The position numbers and the translations under genes were made by a program. Shown piece by piece: positions 1-10,073 of a stretch of 64,000 nucleotides of DNA. Position 1 is the first letter of the stretch. Each line of letters opens with the position of its first letter. The notes under the pieces are model-generated. The model was not told the DNA's origin, did not search any database, and saw only the letters and a program-made list of their open reading frames with translations. Source of the DNA: Glandiceps talaboti (Eukaryota; Hemichordata; Enteropneusta; Spengelidae); contig NC_135551.1 of assembly GCF_964340395.1 (NCBI RefSeq), forward strand, positions 7,283,063 to 7,347,062, written 5' to 3'.

Positions 1-70
1 TTAGCACTTTTTCTTGTTTTTTGTGATTTTTTAAAGTTTTGTTATTTTTACAATTATTGCAGTTAGAATG
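1..70. mobile_element. End fragment of a MITE-like repeat
   Basis: The run ending in ACAATTATTGCAG at about 50-62 repeats the terminal sequence of the palindromic element at 85-540, preceded by the same T-rich 'tttttgtgatttttt' stretch. It looks like the end of a second copy lying next to the first and cut by the window edge. Confidence 0.5.
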
Positions 71-84
71 TTTCCTCCGACAGA

Positions 85-540
85 AGCTGCAATAATTGTA
101 GCATTTGCTGTGATTTTGAGGGCTTCTTTTTTTGTGACTTTTTAAGTTTCGCTGTTTAACCTGAACCAAACGCCACAATTCCTGTAATGTTACACGCAAG
201 TCAGATCTGAATCGCAAAGTGGAGTGGGTTTTTTCAGCTAAATTATGCCTTACTTGCCAAATTAATTACAGAATTTTCAAGACCCAAAAAGTGTACATGT
301 ACATTTGTACCCCAATTTCATGAAAATCGGTAAATGACTAACAACGCATACAATTCATTTTCAAACGGGAAGTACACTGACCTCTTCTCACTTCTCACGT
401 GATCTCGTCTATTTCCAGTAATGTTACAGGAATTGTAGCGTTTGGTTCAGGTTAATAAACATCGAAAACTAAAATAAAAAGACACAAAAACGAAAAAAAA
501 CAACCTAAAAATCACAGCAAACACTACAATTATTGCAGCT
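85..540. mobile_element. Palindromic MITE-like element, about 456 bp
   Basis: The left arm (85 to about 192) and right arm (about 418-540) are imperfect reverse complements. Both start AGCTGCAATAATTGTAG from the outside and share the inner block AACCTGAACCAAACGC. The centre (about 193-417) is not palindromic and has no ORF of note. Long inverted arms, small size and no coding capacity fit a non-autonomous DNA transposon. No clear target duplication was found. Confidence 0.7.
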
Positions 541-1282
541 AACCTCCAAGTAAATGCATGACACTGTCAGAAGATATGCTGGCAACAAGGTTAAAATTCA
601 ATTTCATGATGTTCACTGTGTGTACATATACATGCACATAAAATGTCATTTCTATTGGTCGATTTTACATGTAGGTATGATCTGTGCATGTATACTTTTC
701 TTCGTTGATATTTACTTGATTAGTGTAACTTGATCATTTTCCTTGAAGTTGCTACCGAGTGTTTCTTGTGAATATTTACAAATGTATTACTCACAATTAT
801 TGCACTGTTTGCAGTGTTCATGTATTCAACCTGTGCAAGATACATGTATGGTTACTATATAATGGAGCTACAATGAAATGATGTCATTAAGGCCCCCCCC
901 CCAAAAATAGTTTCTAGTCAGTTTGCGCAGTAAATACCCTCATGTCCTTCCTGAGGTGTGTGTGTGTGTGTGTGTTTATCCAGCCCATGTGGTTTGTAGA
1001 TTTGTAGATTTATAGAGGGGATGGCACAATAACATGTCTCCCCCTTTCAGTGTAGACAACTGTAGAGTCAATCATGAACTACTAAATAACATATCTACTC
1101 CCACATACACAAAACATCAAAATGTCCTGACCAAAAACAGTTCTCTTTTTTTTTTGAGGGGGAAACGAATGTGTTTTATTTTAAGGAATAGTTTGTTGAT
1201 GCTTTTACATTGCTCACAGCAACTGGAATAGCTGAATACAATAATATGTACTAGTATGATCATGATCTTATTTTCTTCATAG
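541..1282. other. Noncoding stretch before the first visible exon
   Basis: AT-rich sequence with a C-run near 893 and a short (TG)n at about 957-976. No conserved ORF seen. It is probably intronic, because the exon that follows enters in phase 2 and so needs an upstream exon. It ends in a good 3' splice site, TTTTCTTCATAG. Confidence 0.5.
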
Positions 1283-1380
1283 GAACTGATCCAGTCATTT
1301 TGTATGTTGATAATTTGGCTGAAGATTTGAAATCTCATGGATTTGAGTATGCAAGTGAAGAAAAAAATGAACGACTTGAA
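1283..1380 (+). CDS. Exon of unrecognised gene (visible exon 1 of 4; gene starts before the window)
   Basis: This exon has acceptor TTTTCTTCATAG at 1271-1282 and donor GTAGGT at 1381. Only one frame is open: two bases complete a codon from an upstream exon, then 32 codons run to the donor in phase 0. The peptide is hydrophilic and acidic, beginning TDPVILYVDNLAEDL. Splice phases of this and the next three exons fit together exactly (0, 2, 0), which is the main support for a real gene. I do not recognise the family and assign no function. The 5' part and start codon lie outside the window or were not found. Confidence 0.65.
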
Positions 1381-2522
1381 GTAGGTATCATTTTCTTTTC
1401 ACATCCAAATGAACGTATCCATATCTATGGTGAACATTATTTTTGATAATCATTCCTGTCAAAATTAGTGTCAAAATCTCATTATGGTGCATATTTCAAA
1501 TGTACACAACATACATGTACAGATGTTTACATAAACATGTACATTTGTACTTTCTTCCGCACACCATATACACGTAAACAGCTTGCACTTTCAGAATGCC
1601 ACAAGAAATATTGACCATACAAGTAATTGACTGCCATAAGAGATACTTACCAAACTCGACAGCATTAATGAAAATGAAACTTGAAGATAGAATATGTAGA
1701 AAATGTCAAATGTAATAGAAGATGTAATGTGTTATGTTATGATTTGCCCTTACTACCAACAAAATAGAAACAATTTATACAACACACTAACTATACCAAA
1801 CCCAAACTTTGAAAGTATGGCCAAAATTAAAATATTAAATTTTCTTATGAATAGTGATGCTGCACTACAGCTAGCAAAAAAATACACGCCCTCGACTACA
1901 TAAAATATACTGAATATTGACATAGTGAACTTTTTTAATTACTCTTTTTGCATTTAATTTTATTATTTTCACAGCTGTAAGTAATGTAACTTTCTGTTGT
2001 ATGTTTGTAACATGTAAAGTTTAATCATGTATCTTTGTCTTGGCAATATTCTTTTTTTAAAAAGAAGAATTGGTCAGTAAAAATGAATATTAACCCCCCC
2101 CCCCCCCCCCGACACCCTAGTGTGCTTGTGAACATTTGCTCAAGCATAATACATAATTTTATATACTATGGACTGTAGGTATGTACATGTAGAAGAAGTA
2201 CATCGTCATATCAATTTTTGAAACTAGATAAAAATAGGAGCATAAAATATATACATGTACTTATTCAAGTTATTGTCAAAGAAAAACACTCTGTTTTGGT
2301 TCTTTGGTAGAATTAATCTGTGGTATATCTGAAAAAACATGTAATGTGCATGCAAGTTAGGAAAAGATGCACCATAATCATAATAGGATTTTGAGACACA
2401 TCATACATGTACGAAAGTGACCGCGACCTCTGCTTAGCATGGATCAGCATGTGGATAAAGATTTTTGAAAAATGCACAGTTGTGTTACAACTACATTGCT
2501 GCAATTATTTTTTCTCACACAG
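1381..2522. other. Intron 1 of the unrecognised gene
   Basis: AT-rich, with a 16-base C-run near 2095-2110 and several ACATGTAC motifs scattered as elsewhere in the window. No coding signal. Ends TTTTTTCTCACACAG. Confidence 0.5.
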
Positions 2523-2722
2523 GCCTACTTATTTTGTTCATTCATTGATGAAGGACTACTAGAACCAGCAACTGCCAAACACATAAAAGACTTGGTGAGA
2601 GAACTATTCGAAATCTGTGCAATGGATAGTGAAGATCTTGAACTGGACAAAATTATTGAAAATATGCTTGACCTTATCCTATGGAAGGAAGGAAATTTGA
2701 AGATTGCTGGATACCATATTTT
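2523..2722 (+). CDS. Exon of unrecognised gene (visible exon 2 of 4)
   Basis: The acceptor is TTTTTTCTCACACAG and the donor GTAAGA follows at 2723. The frame enters in phase 0, continuous with the previous exon, and runs 66 codons plus two bases. The peptide is helical-looking and acidic, for example AYLFCSFIDEGLLEP and DLELDKIIENMLDLILW, with regularly spaced leucine and isoleucine as in a helical repeat or bundle. That reading is inference; no named domain is recognised. Confidence 0.7.
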
Positions 2723-3676
2723 GTAAGATATTTTTAGTTAACTAGAAGTATTTAACAGTCTCACTACTGGAAACATTCAGTTACTATGGAAACATGAAGG
2801 TACACATTCAGTTAGTATGGAAACATGAAGGTACACATTCAGTTAGTATGGAAACATGAAGGTACACATTCAGCTACTATGGAAACATGAAGGTACACAT
2901 TCAGCTACTATGGAAACGTGAAGGTACACATTCAGCTACTATGGAAACATGAAGGTACACATTCAGCTACTATGGAAACATGAAGGTACACACATTCAGT
3001 TAATACTGGAAACATATTTTGTTTGACATTTCATTTCTGTTGGCAAACTGGTGCACAATTTGCACCTGAAACCTGATGGAAAATTGAAAGCAAAGAATGT
3101 TCCTCATGATCTAAGCGATTATCTTCCAGTGATCGATCATAGCTGAGACTCACGGTTTAAACTTTGGTGAAATTTGTCCCTTACAAAAATGCGTACAGCT
3201 GCAACTTTTTATCAGATGTTATAACAGACAGTTGATCTAGTAAACATATACCCTGCTTGGATTTCTTCTTATTAATTAACTTATTATTGATAAGTTCCCA
3301 TGTTCAGGTAGAATTGTTTTGGATAAAATTTGGTCACATTGCACATCCAAGTCACACATACCCTTGTTAGGTGCCATCTTACAAATGGCCAATTGTAGGC
3401 CTTGGTGAATTTCAGCCATAACATTAATTAATGTCTGGGCTGTTCCGTCAGAAGAGGTAATTATTCAATTGTAAATAAAACTGTCATGATTGCTTTCTGA
3501 ACAGTAGATGGTACAACACACACATACATAACACTTAAAGTTTTAAGACAATACAAATTTGTGAACAAAATGTCATTTAAGAATTTTATCCTTCAAAGTG
3601 TGTCTTCTACATTGTAAAGATGTGCCATTTATATGTTGTTATGTGAGCATTTTTGCTATAAATTTCTTTTTATTAG
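2723..3676. other. Intron 2, containing a minisatellite
   Basis: Holds the 31-bp minisatellite listed separately at 2773-3010. The rest is AT-rich without coding signal. The 3' splice site is TTTCTTTTTATTAG. Confidence 0.5.
2773..3010. repeat. 31-bp minisatellite, about 8 copies
   Basis: The unit ACATTCAGTTAGTATGGAAA plus CATGAAGGTAC recurs every 31 bp (starts at 2773, 2804 and onward). Copies alternate between AGTTAGTATGG and AGCTACTATGG variants, and the last copies are less regular. It lies within intron 2 of the unrecognised gene. Confidence 0.9.
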
Positions 3677-3815
3677 GATAACTAATGCCACAAGGTATTG
3701 TTTTGAAGTCTGTGGGGCGAAGGTGGCATCTGAGACAAATGTTCTCTTGGCATATTCTATGCGCACCACCCTTAGAGGCATTAAGGAAGAGGGAATCCCA
3801 CTTGTATTAAGTGAG
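3677..3815 (+). CDS. Exon of unrecognised gene (visible exon 3 of 4)
   Basis: The acceptor TTTCTTTTTATTAG is followed by one base that completes the split codon, then 46 codons ending at donor GTATGT (3816) in phase 0. The peptide (ITNATRYCFEVCGAKVASE...) contains three cysteines and ends GIKEEGIPLVLSE. Phase agreement with both neighbours supports the exon; the family is not recognised. Confidence 0.7.
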
Positions 3816-3975
3816 GTATGTACATATATATACATGTACTTTGTTGCTTCCCTGCACTTTCAACTTAGAAGATTCAATGGATAAGATTAAAGTAGAAAGG
3901 TTGATGGATGGACAACAGAATCAACCTAAAAATGGAACACAGTTAATTAAGAATACAGAAACACATTGTCAAAGA

Positions 3976-4985
3976 TTTTTAGTCCCCGCGGACGAAGTCC
4001 GGAACGGGGACTTATGGATTGGGTTCCGTCTGTCCGTCCGTGCGTCCGTCCGTCCGTCTGTCCGCAGCCGTTTCTTGGAGATGCCTGGACCGATTTTTTT
4101 CAAACTTGGTACAGGGGCAACATACTATGGCATACATATGCACGTCAATTTCTTTTATGATACGATCCAATATGGCCACCTAGCAACCATTTTGTTTGCG
4201 AATTTTCCCTGTCTAAAGCCATAACTCAGACATGCTTTAACAGATCTCATTCAAAGTTGGTATTAGGACAGTGTTCTATGACATACATGTGCATATTCAT
4301 TGTTGTCATGATACGATCCAATATGGCCGCCTAGCAGCCATTTTGTTTGTGAATTTTCATGTCCAAAGCCATAACTCAGACATGCTTGAACAGATCTCAT
4401 TCAAAGTTGGGATTAGGACAGTGTTCTATGACATACATGTGCATATCCATTTTCATTGTGATATGATCCAATATGGCTGCCTGGTAGGCATTTTGTTTGT
4501 GAATTTTCATGTCCAAAGCCATAACTCAGACATGCTTGAACAGATCTCATTCAAAGTTGGTATTGGGACAGTGTTCTATGACATACATCTGCATATCCAT
4601 TTTCGTCGTGATACGATCCAATATGGCTGCCTGGCAGCCATTTTGTTTGTGAATTTTCCATGTCCAAAGCCATAACTCAGACATGCTTAAACAGATCTCA
4701 TTCAAAGTTGGTATTAGGACAGTGTTCTATGACATACATCTGCATATCCATTTTCGTCGTGATACGATCCAATATGGCTGCCTGGCAGCCATTTTGTTTG
4801 TGAATTTTCCATGTCCAAAGCCATTACTAAGACATGCTTGAACAGATCTCATTCAAAGTTGGTATTAAGACAGCGTTCTATGACATACATGTGCATATTC
4901 ATTTTCGTCGTGATACGATCCAATATGGCTGCCTGGCCGCCATTTTGTTTGTGAATTTTCCATGTCCAAAGCCATAACTCAGACT
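3976..4985 (-). mobile_element. Pearl-like / Helentron-associated element with about 150-bp core tandem repeats
   Basis: Read on the - strand this has about five to six tandem units of 150 bp. Landmark GTTCTATGACATACAT occurs at 4273, 4423, 4573, 4724 and (degenerate) 4875. Next come a (ACGG)n-type microsatellite (4027-4060), a hairpin made of CCCCG and GGACGAAGTCC blocks (3983-4010), and a terminal CTAAAAA. This order (core tandem repeats, ACGG microsatellite, 3' hairpin, CTAA end) is the known layout of bivalve 'pearl' elements and of Helentron-associated interspersed elements. The ORFs across it are by-products of the repeat. Confidence 0.7.
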
Positions 4986-5397
4986 CCATTTTCATCGTGA
5001 TATGATCCCCCATACCCAACCAGTCCTTTATTGTTGGAGGCATATTCCATGTCCAACAAGCACACACAACATATCTAAGTCTGTTTGTTTTAGGTTCACA
5101 AATGTTGTTGCGTGATCAGAGTAGTGATAATTCCTTAAAACCCAATTATAGTGGGGACTATGTCATTCTCAATGACTTGTAGTATTCAAGATTCACAATG
5201 TAAACTCTAAATCGTGTGTTGAATACAGACATGACATTAATTATCCAGTGTGTGTTTATCTTCATGGTTAGTAATACTCACATGTTTACTTGGTAAATTT
5301 ACCATGATCATAATCATAATTTGATTACAATTTTTGAAAATTAAGGAAGTATGTAAAAAAAGTCTTTTCAGCCTGGAAGATGGAGAGAGGTACCTAA

Positions 5398-5525
5398 TTT
5401 TTAGCTCCCATATGGGAGGTAATGTCATTGCGATGTATGTCTGTCTGTCTCTGTGTCTGTGTCTGTGCAGGAATTTTGTTCCAACGATATCTCAAAAAGT
5501 ACTTAAGAAGCAAATGTTCTCCAAT
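5398..5525 (-). mobile_element. Short palindrome-ended repeat (Helentron-like end), second family
   Basis: The perfect palindrome CTCCCATATGGGAG (5405-5418) is preceded on the + strand by TTTTTAG and followed by a (CTGT)n-like microsatellite (5437-5467), then 'atctcaaaaagtac'. On the - strand the end reads hairpin then CTAAAAA. It has the same architecture as 3976-4985 but unrelated sequence. Confidence 0.55.
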
Positions 5526-5589
5526 TTACTGTGTGGCATTGTCAGGGTCTAACTTAGCACTGATTAGATTTTAGTGCAAGTGGCTTTAG

Positions 5590-5642
5590 TAGTTAGTATT
5601 AGTAGTACTAGTGGTAGTAGTAGTAGTAGTAGTAGTAGTAGT
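5590..5642. repeat. (TAG)n microsatellite
   Basis: Runs of TAG/AGT triplets, interrupted at the left end and pure at the right, in intron 3 about 100 bp before exon 4. Confidence 0.9.
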
Positions 5643-5745
5643 ATATTCATTGAGATCAATCCCTGACCGTGAAATACTTGTAGTCAATAAATACCATCAT
5701 GTATATTTTGTAAGTGTTCTCCTACTGTTGTTTTATTTTATGTAG

Positions 5746-6171
5746 AACAAGAGTGGCCATCATGAAAAAGGAAAAGCCAGCAAATTGACTTCAAGCCGTA
5801 GCCGTAGCCGTAGCCACAAGGAAACACAAGCTAATAAAGGGGTACATAAAAACATATCACAGGTTATCAGGCAGTGTCTCAGTGTTGCAGATAAATCTCC
5901 ATATGAAACTGATGATTTCAAGATTGTGTACCATGTCTCCCTTATGGACACCTCTCATGTTATTCTCACCCGTACACACATTGCAAAGAGTACTCTTAGA
6001 GTAATGAAAGATGGCTGTGGCATTCCAAACCAACACGATCTGAATCCTTCACATACATTTGAATCAAGCTTTGAAGTTAACAATAATCCCATATTATGTT
6101 TTAAAGTGCTGTACCTAGCATTTTCGTATCTGTTTAAACTTGCTCAGCCTAAAGTAGGACACACTGTATAA
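5746..6171 (+). CDS. Terminal coding exon of unrecognised gene (visible exon 4 of 4)
   Basis: The acceptor TTTTATTTTATGTAG is followed in phase 0 by 141 codons and a TAA at 6169-6171. The N-terminal part is basic and Ser/Arg-rich (SRSRSRS near residue 16 of the exon). The middle reads as a compact domain (FKIVYHVSLMDTSHVIL, HIAKSTLRVMKDG) and the C-terminus has a hydrophobic segment (LCFKVLYLAFSYLFKL), possibly a membrane-associated or buried helix. No signal peptide can be judged because the gene start is missing. Family unknown. A canonical AATAAA is not seen until 7027-7032, so the 3' UTR is not defined. Confidence 0.7.
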   Translation, partial: NKSGHHEKGKASKLTSSRSRSRSHKETQANKGVHKNISQVIRQCLSVADKSPYETDDFKIVYHVSLMDTSHVILTRTHIAKSTLRVMKDGCGIPNQHDLNPSHTFESSFEVNNNPILCFKVLYLAFSYLFKLAQPKVGHTV

Positions 6172-6667
6172 TAGTGATTTTGTATTTACTTTCGACATAC
6201 TTTAATGTCTAATTGAAGCTTTAGTATCACCTGATCTTTCATATGAATGCTGTACCATGTACCGACATTATAGTTATACTGATGTTACAGAGGACACCAC
6301 AGGGCAAAAAGAGGAAATGTTAGTGATAAATTGAATTGATTTGATTTGATTTGATTTGATTTGATATTTGTGGTTGAATACAACTGATTATCATGATCTG
6401 TTGTACATTCATTGATGACAGTAAATTGTGTCCTATACAGCTGTCTTGTATAGTACTATTTGTTTGCATAATTAATGAAATTTACCAAATAAGATATATA
6501 CAATCATACATGATAGTTGGAAGTTTCAAATACTGATACTTAGCGAAGAAACAAAAAATGAAGGCCTTGGTTCTTGCATTCACAGAAAGTATTCAGTTTT
6601 TATAGTATTTCTGTATGAAACAACGTGTTACAAAAAAAATATCGGAAACATCCTAGCTACAGTTGTG
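6172..6667. other. Region 3' of the unrecognised gene with a (TTGAT)n tail
   Basis: Probable 3' UTR and flank. A pentamer run (TTGAT)n at about 6333-6366 follows 'gacaccacagggcaaaaagagg'. Such pentamer tails are typical of the 3' end of CR1/Daphne-like LINEs or their SINEs, so a short retroelement tail may end here (inference). Confidence 0.4.
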
Positions 6668-6772
6668 TATATATATATATATATAACTCGGTGAGTATCA
6701 ATCTGCTAAAACAGTGCTCTATACCACAGTGGCAGAGCGTAATAGTTTTGGTAGTACTGGAACTCTTTCTTG

Positions 6773-6815
6773 GTTGTAACTCGGAGTTTCATGCATTGTG
6801 CGATCATCAGACAAC
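6773..6815 (-). ncRNA. Putative type I hammerhead ribozyme, - strand of palindrome 1
   Basis: Mirror image of the + strand motif: the CTGATGA core reads on the - strand at 6810-6804 and cleavage is expected between 6778 and 6777. The single mismatch between the arms turns one stem II pair into C-A, leaving three pairs plus the U-U, so this copy should be the weaker of the two. Confidence 0.55.
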
Positions 6816-6819
6816 TCGA

Positions 6820-6862
6820 GTTGTCTGATGATCGCACAATGCGTGAAACTCCGAGTTACAAC
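6820..6862 (+). ncRNA. Putative type I hammerhead ribozyme, + strand of palindrome 1
   Basis: Stem I is GTTGT (6820-6824) with ACAAC (6858-6862), five perfect pairs. Core CTGATGA is at 6825-6831. Stem II is CGCA (6833-6836) with TGCG (6840-6843), loop CAA. GAAA is at 6845-6848. Stem III is ACT (6848-6850) with AGT (6854-6856), loop CCG. The expected cleavage is after U6857. The one departure from consensus is a U-U in place of the usual G-C pair at the base of stem II, which could weaken activity. The short stem III matches minimal hammerheads of Penelope-like elements. Confidence 0.72.
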
Positions 6863-6887
6863 CAAGAAAGAGTTCCAGTACTACCAA

Positions 6888-6966
<79 letters not shown>

Positions 6967-6971
<5 letters not shown>

Positions 6972-8296
6972 AAGCGTTTATAGAGTCTCATGAACCTCGG
7001 CTGTTTTGAATTTGTTAGTCATTTGAAATAAAATGATGTGAAGGAAGATGTAGTCAACTTTGTTACTAGTAGTCTTCTAAGGACTATACGCTATCTGTGC
7101 TTCACAATCACTAACTCAGATAACTACTTTGATCACACAATTGAAAAAGAATGCATTTTGTGTTTCAAAATATTTATTCAAATAAATGTTTAAAATAGCC
7201 CAAAGACTCACAAAGTCTAAATTCACACAACTATTCACAGACTGTTCCTTGAATGGTAAAATGCGTATAAAACTCACTTATGGCATTCCCACTTATTTTT
7301 AAATCACATATATATTAGTCAAGCAAGGCCTGTGTAGATCAGATGTTTGACACATTTAAGTTGATATCCAAGAAAATAGAGTTGATAGCTGTAAATCATA
7401 GTGTACGTACATGTATACCAGTCAGGCAAAATAATGTTTTCGGTAAACTCATTAAATCTAAAAAAACAAATATTAAAAAAAAACCCACCAAACTTTAAAT
7501 TAAATTTAGTGTCGTACTCGACAAGTCAAAACTGAAGCATCCAATTGTTTATGAGGCCACTGACAGGACTTCTACCATCATCTCTAACGATGCTAACTTG
7601 TAGTTTTAAATTTTCTGTTCCTTAAAACGTATATAAATCTCATTTAGGACATTCCCCCTGAATTCACGTATATTTAAGGCCATCATGGTCTGTGTAGATC
7701 AGACGTTTCACAAAAAGGTCATAGCCATGAAAACTGCAGCAATACGAGTCATTATATATAAATCACAGTGCAGTGTGAAATGTACTTAGTACACTAGTAA
7801 ATTATATATAAATCACTGTGAAATGTACTTAGTATACTAGTAATGCAGGCAAAACACTATTTTCTGTAAACTCAGTAAATCCAAAGACTTAGTTATTTCA
7901 TAACCATTGTCTATGGTTATTAGTATTTCACAAAGGCACTTTTGGTGTAGAACCTGGGATACCAACCTAGTACCTTTGGTCGTCTGAATTTGAACTCAAC
8001 TAGTCCACACTGAAATATCCATTGTTTACAGGACCATCATCTCTCTAGCGATGTACTGTAGACTTCAAAAATTGAATTCTGAAATTTATATTCTTTGATA
8101 AAGAAATAAACAATCAAAGTGTGTCTTTTGATGTCAACCTTTGGTTTTAATTCAATTTCGAAATACAAAGTAAATCAAAATACCACACTAGGGGGCGACA
8201 AACATGAAAAAGCATGTCCAGATTTACAATATGTAAGTATGGGTGTGGTCTCTCTGTCTCTGTCTGTCACTCCAAGTCTATATGTGTGTATCGGCC
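6967..8296. repeat. Dispersed repeat block
   Basis: No gene. Within 7100-8230 the motifs 'gtaaactcagtaaatc', 'tatgaggccactgacaaagcttctacc' and 'catcatctctaacgat' recur two to three times. They reappear at 39270-39900, 41120-41500, 42180-42420 and 49270-49900, so this is an interspersed repeat of unknown class. A polyadenylation-like AATAAA sits at 7027-7032. Confidence 0.5.
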
Positions 8297-8312
8297 TCTC
8301 TCTCTCTTTCTC

Positions 8313-8368
<56 letters not shown>
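8297..8368. repeat. (CT)n microsatellite
   Basis: A nearly pure CT dinucleotide tract, with a TTT and a CG interruption. ORFs through it on either strand (Ser-Leu or Arg-Glu polymers) are artefacts. Confidence 0.95.
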
Positions 8369-8370
<2 letters not shown>

Positions 8371-8500
8371 ATGAAATCGGTCATTTTTGTTATGTTATTG
8401 ACGATTTTCGGTAATGAGTAATTTCAAATTTTATAACTTGCACATACGTTGATGATAATAAAAGAGCATGTGCTATATATTGCTGTCCAATGTGTATTGC

Positions 8501-9165
8501 TTTTTAGCACAACTGAACTATAGGGATCGCCCGGCGTCTGTGTGTGTGTATGTGTGTAAACAACTTAAACTCAAAAACTGCTGAACCGATTGCCATGATA
8601 TTTGGTGGGTCCATTACCTTGGGTGTCTAGTTGGGAAATTGTTCAAATCAAAATGATCGCATCACAGATGTGTGATTTGGGTAAAAAAACTTAAACTCAG
8701 AAACTACTGGGCAGATTGGTGCGAAATTTGGTGGGAACATTCTTAAGGGGATGTAAAGTAAGATTTGTCCATGACGGGATGATTCCATCAGTGATATGCA
8801 AATTAGGGCTAAAAAAGTGTCTTTTTGGTTAAAAATCTATAATTCCAAAACCACTGAGCAGCTTGGGCTGAAATTTAATGGAAATGCATTTAGGGATGTA
8901 TGGACGAAGATATATTACGCATACCATGATTCCATGAGTGATATGGAATTAAGGTGTAAAAATGTGAATTTTGGTCAAAAACTTATATCTCAAAAAGTAC
9001 TAAGTGAATGAGTTTGAAACTTGGTGAGATGTTTCTAGAAGTGTTATTCTATATCATTGCTTTTCCTCAAAAATCTTCAACTCTGAAATTACCCAGTAGA
9101 TTGAGCTTAACTTTGGTGAGAATGTGTAGATTTGTCCTCATTAATAGCTGACACAGTGAGAACAG
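8501..9165 (-). mobile_element. Palindrome/microsatellite-ended repeat, third family
   Basis: On the + strand TTTTTAG (8501-8507) is followed by a (GT)n-like run (8537-8558). Degenerate units of about 120 bp then recur, each holding 'aactcaaaaactgctgaaccgattg', '...tttggtggg' and 'tgatgg/catcag'-flanked text. It matches, in opposite orientation, 38640-39247 and 48660-49273. On the - strand the end reads CTAAAAA. The palindrome next to the end is weak here. Confidence 0.6.
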
Positions 9166-9719
9166 TACATTGTTAATTAACTATAATGTTTACTTTACTA
9201 TTTCCTCTGGTGGTAAAGCCTGTAGCATGGCCAGTTTGGTTTATGACTTGATTATGTAATATGTTGTAAGACAGCTGTTTCATCACCTACCCATATAAAC
9301 TGAATGTAGCTTGTGTTTAAAATATTACAATAAGACAACCAAGAAAGTTAAACATGTTACATTGGTATGACTTGGTTCCAAATTGATTAAAAAAAATAAA
9401 GAAGTACAAAACCTTGTAGACACACCCCTTTAAAGTTTGATTAGGATGTTGCTATACTTGTCTTGTACACTTCCAACATAGGATGGCTGGATTATGATGA
9501 TGGAAATTAGGTATGAAAATTTTGTTTTGGTTACAACTTTAAATCTTCAAAAAATTATATATCTATCATCGCCCTGAACATGAAGTTGTGCGGCAACGCA
9601 ATATTTGCGCTATTTTTTTAAATCTTAAACCGACACAAGCTGCTAGTGAGACACTTTTTCAAAAAGGAAACAAAGATGTATTCCCTACAAATTGGTAAGT
9701 TACTTATAAAACTACATTG
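9166..9719. other. Nothing recognised
   Basis: AT-rich sequence without conserved ORF or repeat signature visible by eye. Confidence 0.4.
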
Positions 9720-10073
9720 CCGCTATTAATTGGTGGTCAATATTATCCATAGTTAGTGTAGTGACATGGTGACAGGTTTGAGTCGTGCTTGCATGAATGA
9801 ATGAATGAATGAATGAATGAATGAAAGCTTGGTTGAAAGCTCCACAATTGTAATCGGATTGTCCTTTTCGATCAGACAACCACAACAAATTCACAGCCGC
9901 TATTAATTGGTGGTCAATATTATCCATAGTTAGTGTAGTGACATGGTGACAGGTTTGAGTCGTGCTTGCATGAATGAATGAATGAATGAATGAATGAATG
10001 AAAGCTTGGTTGAAAGCTCCACAATTGTAATCGGATTGTCCTTTTCGATCAGACAACCACAACAAATTCACTG
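9720..10073. repeat. Recent tandem duplication, 2 x 177 bp, each with a (GAAT)n tract
   Basis: CCGCTATTAATTGGTGGTCA starts at 9720 and again at 9897. The two 177-bp copies look identical, including the number of GAAT repeats, and end in CACAACAAATTCA. The long - strand ORF across them is simply repeated with the unit and is not taken as a gene. Confidence 0.9.

Larger units (their letters stand above)
3816..5745. other. Intron 3, mostly dispersed repeats
   Basis: Contains the pearl-like element (3976-4985), a second palindrome-ended repeat (5398-5525) and a (TAG)n tract, listed separately. The remainder, 5010-5390, shows no signal I can name. Ends TTTTATTTTATGTAG. Confidence 0.5.
6668..6966 (+). 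mobile_element. Hammerhead-ribozyme palindrome element, copy 1, between (TA)n tracts
   Basis: Order: (TA)n (6668-6685), a 56-bp module with AGTGCTCT (6713-6720) and AGAGCG (6734-6739) able to pair as GCTCT/AGAGC, a 152-bp inverted repeat (6742-6893, arms 76 bp, no spacer, one mismatch), then (TA)n (about 6891-6960). Each arm carries a hammerhead core. The same order in reverse orientation, with a related module, occurs at 40341-40722, so this is a dispersed family and not a chance hairpin. No protein is encoded. A likely origin is the long terminal repeat of a Penelope-like retroelement, a class known to carry minimal type I hammerheads (inference). Confidence 0.75.

Noticed and set aside
4271-4675. 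134-residue ORF with repeated 'FYDIHVHIH' text
   Set aside because: 150 bp is divisible by three, so the tandem repeat keeps one frame open; it lies in a pearl-like element within an intron and has no start or domain support.
8119-8421. 100-codon ORF with Ser-Leu repeats
   Set aside because: Reads a (CT)n microsatellite.
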